64,000 nucleotides of DNA from Pseudonocardia sp. SCN 73-27 (GTDB taxonomy: Bacteria; Actinomycetota; Actinomycetes; Mycobacteriales; Pseudonocardiaceae), in the NCBI GenBank assembly GCA_001725415.1, contig MEGH01000021.1:1-64000 (forward strand). Direction: 5' to 3'. A program made the position numbers and the translations under genes. The notes under the pieces were generated by a model that was not told the DNA's origin, made no database searches, and worked only from the letters and a program-made list of their open reading frames with translations. Below, one piece after another: positions 17,462 to 25,391 of the stretch (position 1 is its first letter; each line of letters opens with the position of its first letter).

Positions 17462-17839
17462 CTAGTGGCCGTGCCCATGGCCGTGGCCGTGCTCGTCGGC
17501 GGTCTCGTCCTCGTGAGCGAGCAGCCGCTTCTCTTCGTCGGTGCGGACGTCGAGCTCTGCAGCCGAAAGAATTCCTCGGGCTTCGAGCAAGCGGAAGAAG
17601 GCACCGGTGAACTGGCGGTAGTAGACCGCGGGGTCACAGGTGTCGGTGACGCCACTGCGCTCGATCTCGTCGATCAGCAAGTTCTTGAACTCATCCCATG
17701 GGTACAGCCCCTGCTCGTGCAGGCTCACGACCAAACCGAAGGCGCGGCTCTGCCATGGCGCGTCGAATGTCGGCTCGCCGTTGGAGCGCGGGATCGCTGC
17801 GGCCCCCTCCAGGTCGGGGACAGTGATCGACGCGGTCAC
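17462..17839 (-). CDS. nitrile hydratase accessory/activator protein with His-rich tail
   Basis: 125 residues. FDAPWQSRAFGLVVSLHEQG followed by YPWDEFKNLLIDEI is the signature of nitrile hydratase accessory proteins, which resemble the beta-subunit N-terminus and help load cobalt by subunit swapping. The C-terminus ends in alternating His-Gly (four HG repeats and a last H) after DETADEHG, suggesting direct metal binding. The GTG start overlaps the alpha-subunit stop (GTGA), so it is coupled. Last gene of the beta-alpha-accessory operon. The metal-tail role is inferred. Confidence 0.9.
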   Translation of the reverse strand: MTASITVPDLEGAAAIPRSNGEPTFDAPWQSRAFGLVVSLHEQGLYPWDEFKNLLIDEIERSGVTDTCDPAVYYRQFTGAFFRLLEARGILSAAELDVRTDEEKRLLAHEDETADEHGHGHGHGH

Positions 17840-18459
17840 GCCGGCGCGTCCACGATCGCAACGCCGACCATCGAGTCACGGCTGACGATCCCGGCCAGCT
17901 GTTCGGCGGTCCAGCCGTCGGTACCGGACGGACGTTGGGGCAGGACGAGATAGCGCAGCTCGGCGCTGGTGTCCCAGACATCGATGCGCACGTGCGGGGC
18001 GAGTTCGACACCGAACTCCTTGAGCACCTCGCGCGGCTCCTTGACGACGCGCGCACGGTACTGCGGGTACTTGAACCAGGCCGGCGGGATCCCGAGCAGG
18101 GTCCACGGGTAGCACGAGCAGAGCGTGCAGACGATCACATTGTGCACGTCATCGGTGTTCTCGACAGCCAGTAGATGCTCGCTCTGCAGGCCGGTGAAGC
18201 CCATCGACCCGATGGCCGCGGTGGCGTCGCGCAGCAGCCATTCCTTGAAGTCGGGCTCGGTCCACGCGCGGGCGACGACCTGGGCACCGTTCATGGGGCC
18301 CATATCGTTCTCGAACGCGCTCACGACCGCGTCGACGGCCGCAGATTCAGCAAGGCCACGCTCGACCAGCAGGGATTCGAGGGCGCGGACGCGTGCCTCG
18401 ACGTCGTCGAGCGACAGCCAGCTCAGCTTGCCGCTCTCGAGCTTCTCCGGGGTAGTCAT
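17836..18459 (-). CDS. nthA: cobalt-type nitrile hydratase, alpha subunit
   Basis: 207 residues. The metal site [10 protein letters not shown], with Thr after the first Cys, marks the cobalt class; iron enzymes have Ser there. The first Cys and the CSC Cys residues, with backbone amides, bind the metal, and the Cys are post-translationally oxidised in the family. Upstream [19 protein letters not shown] and downstream RARVVKEPREVLKEFG and VLPQRP are conserved. With beta, it converts nitriles to amides. It lies 30 bases after the beta gene and overlaps the accessory gene. Confidence 0.95.
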   Translation of the reverse strand: MTTPEKLESGKLSWLSLDDVEARVRALESLLVERGLAESAAVDAVVSAFENDMGPMNGAQVVARAWTEPDFKEWLLRDATAAIGSMGFTGLQSEHLLAVENTDDVHNVIVCTLCSCYPWTLLGIPPAWFKYPQYRARVVKEPREVLKEFGVELAPHVRIDVWDTSAELRYLVLPQRPSGTDGWTAEQLAGIVSRDSMVGVAIVDAPA

Positions 18460-18489
18460 GATTGTGCTCTCTCGCTTCGGTGAGATGGG

Positions 18490-19191
18490 TCAGGCAGCGT
18501 CGAGGTAGCTCTCGAAGAGGTCGGCGTAGAGGTAGAACTCACCCTGGCCCTCCGCGATCTCTGAACCCCAGAGATCGGCCTTGTCGAACCGGACGGTGTA
18601 GAGGTGGTTCGGTACGTCGGTCTGGCGGTGTGCGCTCGCAGCCGGGTCGTGGTGGGCTCCGTGATGCGAGTGGACAACTCCGACCGCGCGGTTCAGGTAG
18701 CCGGGCAACCGGTTGTGCGATGCGACGTTGATGTTGCGAACCCGAACGGTGTCACCTGGTGCGAAGCGCGCCTTCTCGTCGGTGTCAAGGTTGTGGGGGG
18801 AGCCGGCCCACAGGACTCCCATCATCTTCTCGGCGAGCGGGCTGAGCTCCGCCGGCTTCGAGGGGTTCGTGGTGAGCGAGCCGGGCGGCTGCGTACGGAC
18901 CCGCTCGTCGATCTCCTCGTGAGTGATGATCCCCTTGTCATTGAGCAGCATCTCCACCGAGTAGAGCCAGTGCTCGTAGTAGTTCGAGTCGGTGTAGTGC
19001 GCCCACGGCATCAGTTCGATGCCGTGACGCTGCTCGTCGAGGTTGAAGGCGCCGCCTACGATCGCCATCGCGGTCAGGGCGTGCATCCTGCCCTCGAATG
19101 CGTACCGGAACGGCGGCTGATCCGGGTCCTTGAACACCTCGATCACCGGTCCGAGCCCGTCGCGGCCACCTACATCGTGCGGTCCATGCAT
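18490..19191 (-). CDS. nthB: cobalt-type nitrile hydratase, beta subunit
   Basis: 233 residues, beginning MHGPHDVGGRDGLGPV, the standard beta-subunit start. HYTDSNYYEHWLYSVEMLL matches the conserved helix touching the active site, and the C-terminal SH3-like barrel shows FAPGDTVRVRNIN, LPGYLNRAVGVVHSHHGAH and HLYTVRFDKADLWG. A GGAGGAG ribosome site is present. First gene of the beta-alpha-accessory operon; a candidate operator lies 80-100 bases upstream. Gene order beta then alpha is typical of Pseudonocardia and Rhodococcus cobalt enzymes. Confidence 0.95.
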   Translation of the reverse strand: MHGPHDVGGRDGLGPVIEVFKDPDQPPFRYAFEGRMHALTAMAIVGGAFNLDEQRHGIELMPWAHYTDSNYYEHWLYSVEMLLNDKGIITHEEIDERVRTQPPGSLTTNPSKPAELSPLAEKMMGVLWAGSPHNLDTDEKARFAPGDTVRVRNINVASHNRLPGYLNRAVGVVHSHHGAHHDPAASAHRQTDVPNHLYTVRFDKADLWGSEIAEGQGEFYLYADLFESYLDAA

Positions 19192-19269
19192 CGGCGGGTC
19201 ACTCCTCCACGTCGGCGTGCACGACGCCGGCAGCCCGACGTCGTGCGAGGACCCTAGGCGTAACCCGGA

Positions 19270-19300
19270 CCAGATTTCATTTCATCTGGTTTGATTTCAC
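19270..19300 (-). promoter_or_regulatory. operator candidate upstream of nitrile hydratase operon
   Basis: CCAGAT and ATCTGG (19270-19275, 19284-19289) form an inverted repeat around TTCATTTC. The decamer ATTTCATCTG (19279-19288) is also present, inverted, in the acetamidase operator. AT-rich compared with its surroundings. It lies between the MarR 3' end and the nitrile hydratase beta start. Confidence 0.55.
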
Positions 19301-19347
19301 CCGGAACGACTAACCTCCGAGGGGTCACCGCCGGCGTCGCGTCCTGC

Positions 19348-19794
19348 TCACCGGCTGGTCGGACTGGCCGTCTGCGTGGCGACCAGGGTGCCGAGAGTGT
19401 CGATCAAATGATTGAAGTCGACCACCCCGAGTCGACCCTCGAGTTCCTCCTTGATCGACTCTTCCTCGTTGATGACCTGTCGGAGCAGCGGTTCGCCGCG
19501 ATGCGACATGAAGAGCAGGGCGCGTCGTCGATCGACAGGGTCTGGACGACGATGCAGGAGGTTCAGCTGGCTGAGCCGATCGACCACCCGTGTCAGGGTC
19601 GCGGGTGCGAGTACAGCCTGTTCAGCGACCTCGGTCATCGAGTGCCCTCGTCCATCCATGAGCTGGAGTAGGACGCGATACTGATCGACGGTCAGCCCGG
19701 TCGCCCGGAGAACCTCGTCAAGTCGGCTGGTCGCATACCTCTCGGCCTGCGCAAGTAGTAGCGCGAGACTGGCGTGCGCCGTAGGGTTCTCCAT
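19348..19794 (-). CDS. MarR-family regulator of the nitrile/amide island
   Basis: 148 residues from the ATG at 19794 (AGGAGG about 11 bases upstream; a longer start at 19839 is possible). The winged helix reads VDQYRVLLQLMDGRGHSMTE, then ATLTRVVDRLSQLNLLHRRP with wing DPVDRRRALLFMS. It is divergent from an AmiC-like sensor gene and upstream of the nitrile hydratase operon on the same strand. Rhodococcus rhodochrous J1 nitrile hydratase clusters also pair a MarR-like (NhhD/NhlD) and an AmiC-like (NhhC/NhlC) regulator, so amide-responsive control is a well-founded inference. Confidence 0.88.
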   Translation of the reverse strand: MENPTAHASLALLLAQAERYATSRLDEVLRATGLTVDQYRVLLQLMDGRGHSMTEVAEQAVLAPATLTRVVDRLSQLNLLHRRPDPVDRRRALLFMSHRGEPLLRQVINEEESIKEELEGRLGVVDFNHLIDTLGTLVATQTASPTSR

Positions 19795-19817
19795 GCTGAG
19801 CATCCCCTCCTGAAACA

Positions 19818-19852
19818 TGACGTTTTCAAACGACAGCATTTCACATGAGACG
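19818..19852. promoter_or_regulatory. operator candidate between MarR and AmiC-like genes
   Basis: ATTTCA-CA-TGAGAC (19838-19851) matches the acetamidase site ATTTCA-GA-TGAAAT in layout and most bases. TGAAACATGACGTTTTCA just upstream is another imperfect inverted repeat. The location suits autoregulation of MarR and control of the sensor gene. Confidence 0.5.
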
Positions 19853-19886
19853 CTTCAAGGGGCAGTCTGAGCACCGAGGAGGCGCT

Positions 19887-20954
19887 GTGAGTCGTGCCCG
19901 GGACACGGTCGACCTCGCCTTCGTCATGCCGCTGCAGGGCTCCGCCGGGATCTATGGAGCGTCGTGCGAGGCGTGCGCCACACTCGCCGTTGAGGAGCTC
20001 AACGCTCGATCCGGTCTTCTGGGGCGAGAGGTCCGGTTGACCGTGGTCGACGGCGCCGCTCCACCCAAGATCGTGGCCAGCCAGGTCGACGCGCTGATCA
20101 CGATGGGCGCAGTGGACGCCGTCACCGGTTGGCACATCTCTGCCGTGCGCCGCGAGGTTGCGCGCCGGACCGCGCACCGCGTCCCCTACGTCTATGCACC
20201 GCTGCACGAGGGCGGAGAGAACACCCCCGGTGTCTTCATGGCCGGCGAGACGCCGACATCGCAGCTGGTGCCAGCTATGCGATGGATGACCGGTCAGCTC
20301 GGTGCGCGGCGCTGGCTCCTCGTCGGCAACGACTACATCTGGCCTCGGCTGACCGGCGCGGCAGCGCGGGCAGAAGCGCGACGCGCAGGGACGCCGCTGC
20401 TGCGCGAGGTCTACGTCCCCCTGGGCACCGCCGACTTCTCGGGCGTTCTACGGGAGATCGAGGTCTGTGGCGCCGACAGTGTGATCATGCTGCTCGTCGG
20501 GCAGGACGGCGTCGAGTTCAACCGGCAATTCGCCGAATGGGGCCTTGTCGGCACAGTGGAGCGGCTCAGTCCACATGTCGAGGAGAACATGCTCCTTGCG
20601 GGGAGCGGCGCTGCAAACGCCGGCCTGTTCGCGGCTGCCGGCTACTTCGACGGGTTGAACACCACGCAGAGCCTGGAATTCGCCTCCCGCTACTACCAGC
20701 GCTTCGGCGAGGGCGCGCCGCCGCTCAACAGCATCGGCGAGTCCTGCTACGAGGCGATGCTGCTCCTGGCTCGACTGGTCACCCGCGCCGGCAGTCTCGA
20801 CGTCCACCGGATGATCACCGCCGCCGAAGGTCTGGTCTACGAGGGACCTCGTGGCACCGTGCGGATGAACGGCAACCAGCTCGAGCAGAGCGTCTACATG
20901 GCCGTGGCCCAGGAGTTGGAGTTCGATATTCAGGACCAGCTGACCACGGTCTGA
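19887..20954 (+). CDS. AmiC-like amide-sensing periplasmic-binding-fold protein
   Basis: 355 residues; GTG 19887 chosen for its GAGGAGG ribosome site (a start at 19845 would overlap the operator). The Peripla_BP_6 fold is seen in VDLAFVMPLQGSAGIYGASC, LAVEELNARSGLLGREVRL, PGVFMAGETPTSQLVPAM and LLVGNDYIWPR. There is no signal peptide, Cys lipobox or linked ABC transporter, so it is a cytoplasmic sensor as in Pseudomonas AmiC and Rhodococcus NhhC/NhlC. It probably binds amides and alters the divergent MarR protein's or another regulator's action. Confidence 0.85.
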   Translation: MSRARDTVDLAFVMPLQGSAGIYGASCEACATLAVEELNARSGLLGREVRLTVVDGAAPPKIVASQVDALITMGAVDAVTGWHISAVRREVARRTAHRVPYVYAPLHEGGENTPGVFMAGETPTSQLVPAMRWMTGQLGARRWLLVGNDYIWPRLTGAAARAEARRAGTPLLREVYVPLGTADFSGVLREIEVCGADSVIMLLVGQDGVEFNRQFAEWGLVGTVERLSPHVEENMLLAGSGAANAGLFAAAGYFDGLNTTQSLEFASRYYQRFGEGAPPLNSIGESCYEAMLLLARLVTRAGSLDVHRMITAAEGLVYEGPRGTVRMNGNQLEQSVYMAVAQELEFDIQDQLTTV

Positions 20955-21302
20955 GTCGTCTCGGGCCCGTCGCAGCGTTGCGCGGACTCGGCCCGCGGGT
21001 CTTCGTGCCGTGACTCACGCACCGTTGGCCGACGCCTCCGCATGAGTGGGTAGGCGTGGGTCGAACTCGGCGGCGATCTCGTCGAGGTGGCCGACAGCGC
21101 GCTCGAGGACTCCGAACCGCACCACGACGACGGTTCACCGCGGCCGAGCACGCTCGGCGGCACCTGCTCCCGTTCTCAACGAGGTCGTTCGCCACGTCTG
21201 CATCCCTCGCGGATCGCGCCTGAGCCGGGGTGGATCGGCCCTTACCATCGTGGGCCCCGCCGATAACCCGATGCTCACCCGGCCGTCAGCACACTCGACG
21301 GC
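20955..21302. other. intergenic stretch with a possible small relic
   Basis: No well-supported gene. On the reverse strand near 21012-21122 a short frame reads FGVLERAVGHLDEIAAEFDPRLP, which looks protein-like but has only about 35 codons and no clear ribosome site; it may be the tail of a deleted gene. The stretch separates the lower-GC nitrile/amide island from GC-rich envelope genes and may be the island's right border. Confidence 0.35.
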
Positions 21303-21911
21303 ATGGTGAGGACGGCCGGTCCCCGCGGCGTCGTGCGGGCGGACACGGCCGTCGGTCGGCTCCTGATCGGCGCCGGCGCCGCGGTGGTCGCCGCTGCGCT
21401 CGCGTTCGTCGCGCTCCTGCTGCCCGCCGCGACCTACCGCGCGAGCGCCGAGGTGATCCTGCTGCCGAACCCCGCTGCGGGAGCGCAGGTGGACCCGAGC
21501 GGGACGGCGCTGGACCCGGGGACCGGGGCGCCGGTCGCCGTGGCAGTCCTCGACGAGCAGCGATGGGTGGCCCCCACGGCCGACGCCGCCGGCGTCCCGC
21601 CCGGTTCGCTCGCGCTCGCGGCCGCCGCCGTGCCGAAGACCCCGATGATCCAGCTCTCCGCGGTCACGACCGATCCGCACGCCGCCGAGGTCGCGCTGAC
21701 GTCGTTGGTCACCGAGGCGACGCCGACGGTGGAGCAGCTCGCCGGGCCGTACTCCGTCGCCGTCATCGGCGCATCCGGCGGGACGGCCACGGCCGCCGGC
21801 ATCTCGCGTCCGGTCGTCCGTGTCGTCGTGGTGTCGACCGTGTTCGTGGCGGTCTTGGCGGGCGCGTGGCTGCTGCTGTCCCGGCGGTCGCGGCGGCCGG
21901 GGGTGACCTGA
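21303..21911 (+). CDS. Wzz-like two-helix membrane protein
   Basis: 202 residues. A first membrane helix (GRLLIGAGAAVVAAALAFVALLLP) is followed by ATYRASAEVILLPNPAAG, which resembles the start of the extracytoplasmic domain of chain-length determinant proteins (Wzz/YveK). A second helix (VVRVVVVSTVFVAVLAGAWLLL) and a basic end follow. The gene joins directly to a PAP2 phosphatase gene, then a DUF2233 gene, an arrangement suggesting envelope polysaccharide or lipid-carrier work. The similarity to Wzz is topological and modest. Confidence 0.65.
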   Translation: MVRTAGPRGVVRADTAVGRLLIGAGAAVVAAALAFVALLLPAATYRASAEVILLPNPAAGAQVDPSGTALDPGTGAPVAVAVLDEQRWVAPTADAAGVPPGSLALAAAAVPKTPMIQLSAVTTDPHAAEVALTSLVTEATPTVEQLAGPYSVAVIGASGGTATAAGISRPVVRVVVVSTVFVAVLAGAWLLLSRRSRRPGVT

Positions 21912-22652
21912 GTGCGCCGCCTGCTGTCCGGTGCCGTGGCGCTGCTGCTCGTCGTGACCGGGCTGGCGGTCGTGGTCGCGTCGGCATGGGGCCCGCTGGT
22001 CCGGACGGACACGGCGATCGTGACCGCGGCGCACGGGTTCCTGGTCGCTCATCCGGGCCTCGTCGGCCCGGTCCGCGTCGTCACCGACCTGGGCAGCCCG
22101 GTGGCCGTCGACATCGTCGCCGGTCTGGCCGCGGTGGTGTTCGCGCTCCGTCGGCGGTGGCTCGCGCTCGTGGCGGTGGCGACGGCGAGGCTCGGGGAGC
22201 TCGGCTCCGACACGTTGCTCAAGCACCTCGTCGGCCGGCCGCGCCCCTCGCCCGAACCGGTCCTCGCGACCGCCACCGGATTCAGCCACCCGTCCGGCCA
22301 TGCCGGGGGGACCGCGGCCGTCGCCTGCGTGCTCGCCCTGCTCGCGCTCGGTGTGCACGGGCCCGGTGGCGCACGACCGGGCCGGTGGCAGCGATGGCTC
22401 GTCGCGGTCACGACCGCGGTGGTGGTCGTCGCGGTCGCCGGTTCCCGTGTGCTGCTCGGGGTGCACTATCCGAGCGACGTCGTCGGTGGAGCGCTGCTCG
22501 GCGCCGCGTGGGCCCTGCTGGCCGTCGCCGAGTCCACGCACCGTTCGGGGAGGGCGCCCGCCACACCGGCCGGTGCGCGCTCCAAGGAATCTCTGAGTTT
22601 CCTTCGCGACGATCGGCGCCGTCCCCGACCGACGCCGGAAGGTCGCTCGTGA
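21912..22652 (+). CDS. PAP2-family membrane phosphatase
   Basis: 246 residues; GTG starts immediately after the previous stop codon. All three PAP2 motifs are present: KHLVGRPRP, HPSGHAGG and SRVLLGVHYPSDVVGG with catalytic His residues. Five or six membrane helices. Likely dephosphorylates a lipid such as undecaprenyl pyrophosphate or phosphatidic acid at the membrane's outer face. Its last 25 codons (SKESLSFLRDDRRR onward) coincide with a promoter-like block shared with position 29.3 kb, so the natural protein tail may have grown into regulatory DNA. Confidence 0.9.
   Translation: MRRLLSGAVALLLVVTGLAVVVASAWGPLVRTDTAIVTAAHGFLVAHPGLVGPVRVVTDLGSPVAVDIVAGLAAVVFALRRRWLALVAVATARLGELGSDTLLKHLVGRPRPSPEPVLATATGFSHPSGHAGGTAAVACVLALLALGVHGPGGARPGRWQRWLVAVTTAVVVVAVAGSRVLLGVHYPSDVVGGALLGAAWALLAVAESTHRSGRAPATPAGARSKESLSFLRDDRRRPRPTPEGRS
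22580..22648 (+). promoter_or_regulatory. response-regulator-type site and promoter block (site 3)
   Basis: CTCCAAGGAATCTCTGAG (22580-22597) followed by TTTCC aligns with sites at 27.26 kb (inverted) and 29.28 kb. The next 45 bases (CGCGACGATCG, CCGTCCCC, GACCGACG, CGGAAGG) are almost identical to the block before the DUF2231 gene, at the same distance from the start codon. It lies inside the 3' end of the PAP2 gene. Confidence 0.65.
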
Positions 22653-23830
22653 GCCCCACGCGCCACGCCTCGACGGCGACCCTCGAGCCGCATCCGCCCG
22701 ACGGGCGCGCCACCCGGTCGACAGCGCGCCCCCGGCGTGGGCGGCGGCGCGCGCTGCTGCGGGTGCTGCTGGGGTTCGTGGTGGTCGTCGCCCTGGTGGC
22801 CGGGGGGTCCGTCGCGGCAGCACTGGGCACACCCGGAACCGACCCGCCCGTGGTCAAGATCGCCGAATGGGCGCGTGACCACGGCATGAACTGGCTGGTG
22901 ACCGGCCTGGAGCAGGCGGGCTACGCCGCCGACCGGCCGACGGTCGGGGGCGCCCCGGCGGGCGGCATCCCGACCGCGGCCGGAGCGGTCTCCGCGCCGT
23001 CGACCACCCCGTCGCTCGCACCGGTCACCGGCGGCACGGCGCTGCCCGGCGAGGGAGTGTGGCAGACCGTCGTCGCGGCGCACGGGCGCCCCGCGGTGCA
23101 GGTCACGACGCTGCGGGTCGACCCCCAGCACACCTCGTTCCTCGCCGGGGTGATGCGGCTCGACCCACGGCTGGTGCGCGGCGAGCTCCACCCGGGCACC
23201 ACCGACCCGGGCGGAACGTGGCGGGCACCGACCTCGCTCGCCGGACCGGCAGCGCAGGGCGTCGCCGCGGCGTTCAACGGCGGGTTCAAGCTGAGCGACC
23301 CGAGCCACAACGGCTACTACAGCGAAGGACGGACCGTCAGGCCGCTCGTCGACGGCAAGGCCAGCCTGGTGCTGCGCCAGGACGGCACCGCCGACGTCGG
23401 TGCGTGGGGCTCGGAGGTCCGCATGGGCCCGGACGTCGTGTCGGTGCGGCAGAACCTGACCCCGCTGGTCGACGCCGGCACGCTCAACACCACCTGCGGC
23501 AGCGGCGGCGAGCAGGAGTGGGGCAACACCGTCGGCCAGTCCGCCTACGTGCACCGGTCGGGGTTCGGCGTCACGGCCGACGGGACCGAGGTCTACGTCG
23601 GCGGGCCCGCCCTGTCGGTCTGCACGCTGGGCCGGATCCTCCTGGACGCCGGGGTCGTGCGCGGTATGGAGCTGGACATCAACCCGAACTGGGTCAGCGG
23701 GACGTACTTCCACATCGCCAAGGGACGTCCGCCGCAGGGATTCCGGTTGTTCCCCGCGGAGATGGTCGCGCCGCAGCACTACTTCAGCGCGTCGAGCCGT
23801 GACTGGTACGCCTGGTACCTGCGTCAGTGA
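22649..23830 (+). CDS. phosphodiester glycosidase (DUF2233/NAGPA) family, membrane anchored
   Basis: 393 residues; the GTG overlaps the PAP2 stop (GTGA). The N-terminus is basic, then a membrane helix (LLRVLLGFVVVVALVAGGSVAAAL), then an extracytoplasmic domain with AAAFNGGFKLSDPSHNGYYSEG, GTADVGAWG, GFGVTADGTEVYVGG and GMELDINPNWVSG, the typical DUF2233 blocks. Relatives cleave GlcNAc from phosphodiester-linked glycans. The promoter-like block inside the PAP2 3' end may give it separate control by the two-component system 5 kb away. The actual substrate is unknown. Confidence 0.85.
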   Translation: MSPTRHASTATLEPHPPDGRATRSTARPRRGRRRALLRVLLGFVVVVALVAGGSVAAALGTPGTDPPVVKIAEWARDHGMNWLVTGLEQAGYAADRPTVGGAPAGGIPTAAGAVSAPSTTPSLAPVTGGTALPGEGVWQTVVAAHGRPAVQVTTLRVDPQHTSFLAGVMRLDPRLVRGELHPGTTDPGGTWRAPTSLAGPAAQGVAAAFNGGFKLSDPSHNGYYSEGRTVRPLVDGKASLVLRQDGTADVGAWGSEVRMGPDVVSVRQNLTPLVDAGTLNTTCGSGGEQEWGNTVGQSAYVHRSGFGVTADGTEVYVGGPALSVCTLGRILLDAGVVRGMELDINPNWVSGTYFHIAKGRPPQGFRLFPAEMVAPQHYFSASSRDWYAWYLRQ

Positions 23831-24123
23831 TCCGCGGCATCCGCGGCATCTGCGGGGTGGCGCCGCGGCCGGCCGGGCTGCCGCGCCGGTGCGGGGTCGC
23901 GTCGCAGCCGGAGGGCCAGGGTCGGGCAGGCGGCGACGGCGGCACGCGCAGGCCCGACGAGTCCCGGCGCGATCGGCGTGCTGCGCAGTAGGTCGTCGAG
24001 GATCGGGTAGCCCCATTCGTCGAGGGCGATGTGCTCGGGCAGCAGGTCGGCGCACAGGCCGTGGCCCTCGCACGCGATCGGGTCCAGGTGCAGCCGCAGC
24101 ACGGTGCGCGGGAGCGCGTTCAC
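23824..24123 (-). CDS. ferredoxin, [3Fe-4S]-type
   Basis: 99 residues. DPIACEGHGLCADLLPEH gives C-x5-C, and AAVAACPTLALRL gives the third Cys; the spacing is that of actinobacterial single-cluster ferredoxins that often serve P450s. Here it ends an operon with a NuoF-like flavoprotein, so it probably exchanges electrons with that protein. GTG start overlaps the NuoF-like stop. The C-terminus is a Pro/Arg/His-rich tail that overlaps the convergent DUF2233 gene by 7 bases. Confidence 0.85.
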   Translation of the reverse strand: MNALPRTVLRLHLDPIACEGHGLCADLLPEHIALDEWGYPILDDLLRSTPIAPGLVGPARAAVAACPTLALRLRRDPAPARQPGRPRRHPADAADAADH

Positions 24124-25391
24124 CGCCGGCCGCCCGGCAGCGGGTACGCCTCGGTGGCGCCGGCGCAGGGGAGGCCGCGGCAGTGCGCGTCGAGGTCGTG
24201 GGCGAAGACGCGCAGGGCGCTGCGCACGAGTCGGACCGCACCGTCGGGGTGGGCGCAGGCGCCGCGGCCGGCGATGGTGCCGAGCCGGCGGACGAGCCGG
24301 TTCGCGGCCGCCGGGGCACCCGGGTTTCCGCGGGCGATCTCGCGGAGGTCGAGCGCGATCGCAGGCAGGCCGAACGTGCACGGGCCGCACTGGCCGGCGG
24401 ACTCGTCCGCCAGGTGGTCGAGCAGGTGCGCGGTCCGGGCGAGGCCGCAGGAGCGGGTGGGCAGGGCGAGCAGGATCGGGACGCCGAGCGCGGACCCGCC
24501 GGCGCGCATGGCGTCGTGGGTCAGTGGGGTGTCGAGGGCGTCGATCCCGAGCCAGGCGCCGCCGTAGCCGCCGGACAGGATCGCCTGGACGGGTTCGGCT
24601 GGTCCGCCGGCCAGGTCGAGGACATCACGGACCGTCGTACCGGCGGGGACCTCGTCGACGCCGGGGCGGGCCAACGCGCCGCCGGTGGTGACGAGCAGGG
24701 TGCCGGGCAGGTCTGGGGTCCCGACGCTGCGGAACCAGCCGGGCCCGTGGCGGGCGATCAGCGCGAGGTGGGCGAGGGTCTCGACGTTGTCGACGAGGGT
24801 GCGCCTGCCACCGACACCCCGCTCGGCGGGCCGTGGCGGGGTGGTGGTCGGGAGTGCGGGGCCGCCGGAGAGGAGGTTGACGAGTGCCGACTCCTCGCTC
24901 GCGACGTAGCGGGCCCCGACCGCCACGACCCGGACGGGGACGGCGTCGTCCCGGCGGGCGACGTGGCCGCGGAGGTCGGCGAGGCCGCGGTCGTCGGCGT
25001 GCACGCACAGGTAGGCGTCGGTGGCGCCGAGCGCGTCGGCGACGAGGGCGATCCCGTCGAGCACGAGATGCGGGGAGTGGTGCAGGAGCAGGCCGTCCTT
25101 GCGCGACGCGGGTTCGCCGTCGCAGCCGTTGGCGACGACGACCGGTCCCGGCCGCAGGCCGCGTGGCCGGCGTGCCGCGGTGACCGCGCGCAGCTTCGTC
25201 GCCGTCGGGAACCCGGCGCCGCCGCGGCCGCGCAGTCCGGCGGCATCGACGAGGTCGGCCAGCTCCCGGGCGCCGAGGACGGGTCGTGGACCGTGCCGGC
25301 GGCGGTGGGCGTCGAGGTCGTCGTGAGTGCCGTCGACGTACCAGGGGGCGAGCAGCCGGTGGGCGGCGGCCAGGTCGGGCACCGCGTTCAC
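24120..25391 (-). CDS. NuoF-like NADH-binding flavoprotein with Fe-S region
   Basis: 423 residues. LRGRGGAGFPTATKLRAV is the NADH/FMN loop; ANGCDGEPASRKDGLLLHH corresponds to the NuoF NADE-GEPG-KDR segment; SLBB-like middle VTTGGALARPGV; and the Fe-S end ESAGQCGPCTFG plus GRGACAHPDG. The first of the usual Cys residues (ESCGxC) is Ala here, leaving three. It is not beside any complex I genes but between a heme membrane protein and a ferredoxin, so it may feed NADH electrons across that pair. GTGA overlaps on both sides. Confidence 0.88.
   Translation of the reverse strand: MNAVPDLAAAHRLLAPWYVDGTHDDLDAHRRRHGPRPVLGARELADLVDAAGLRGRGGAGFPTATKLRAVTAARRPRGLRPGPVVVANGCDGEPASRKDGLLLHHSPHLVLDGIALVADALGATDAYLCVHADDRGLADLRGHVARRDDAVPVRVVAVGARYVASEESALVNLLSGGPALPTTTPPRPAERGVGGRRTLVDNVETLAHLALIARHGPGWFRSVGTPDLPGTLLVTTGGALARPGVDEVPAGTTVRDVLDLAGGPAEPVQAILSGGYGGAWLGIDALDTPLTHDAMRAGGSALGVPILLALPTRSCGLARTAHLLDHLADESAGQCGPCTFGLPAIALDLREIARGNPGAPAAANRLVRRLGTIAGRGACAHPDGAVRLVRSALRVFAHDLDAHCRGLPCAGATEAYPLPGGRR

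Noticed and set aside
21012..21122. Reverse-strand 35-codon ORF as a gene
   Set aside because: Protein-like but too short and without a ribosome site; noted only as a possible relic.
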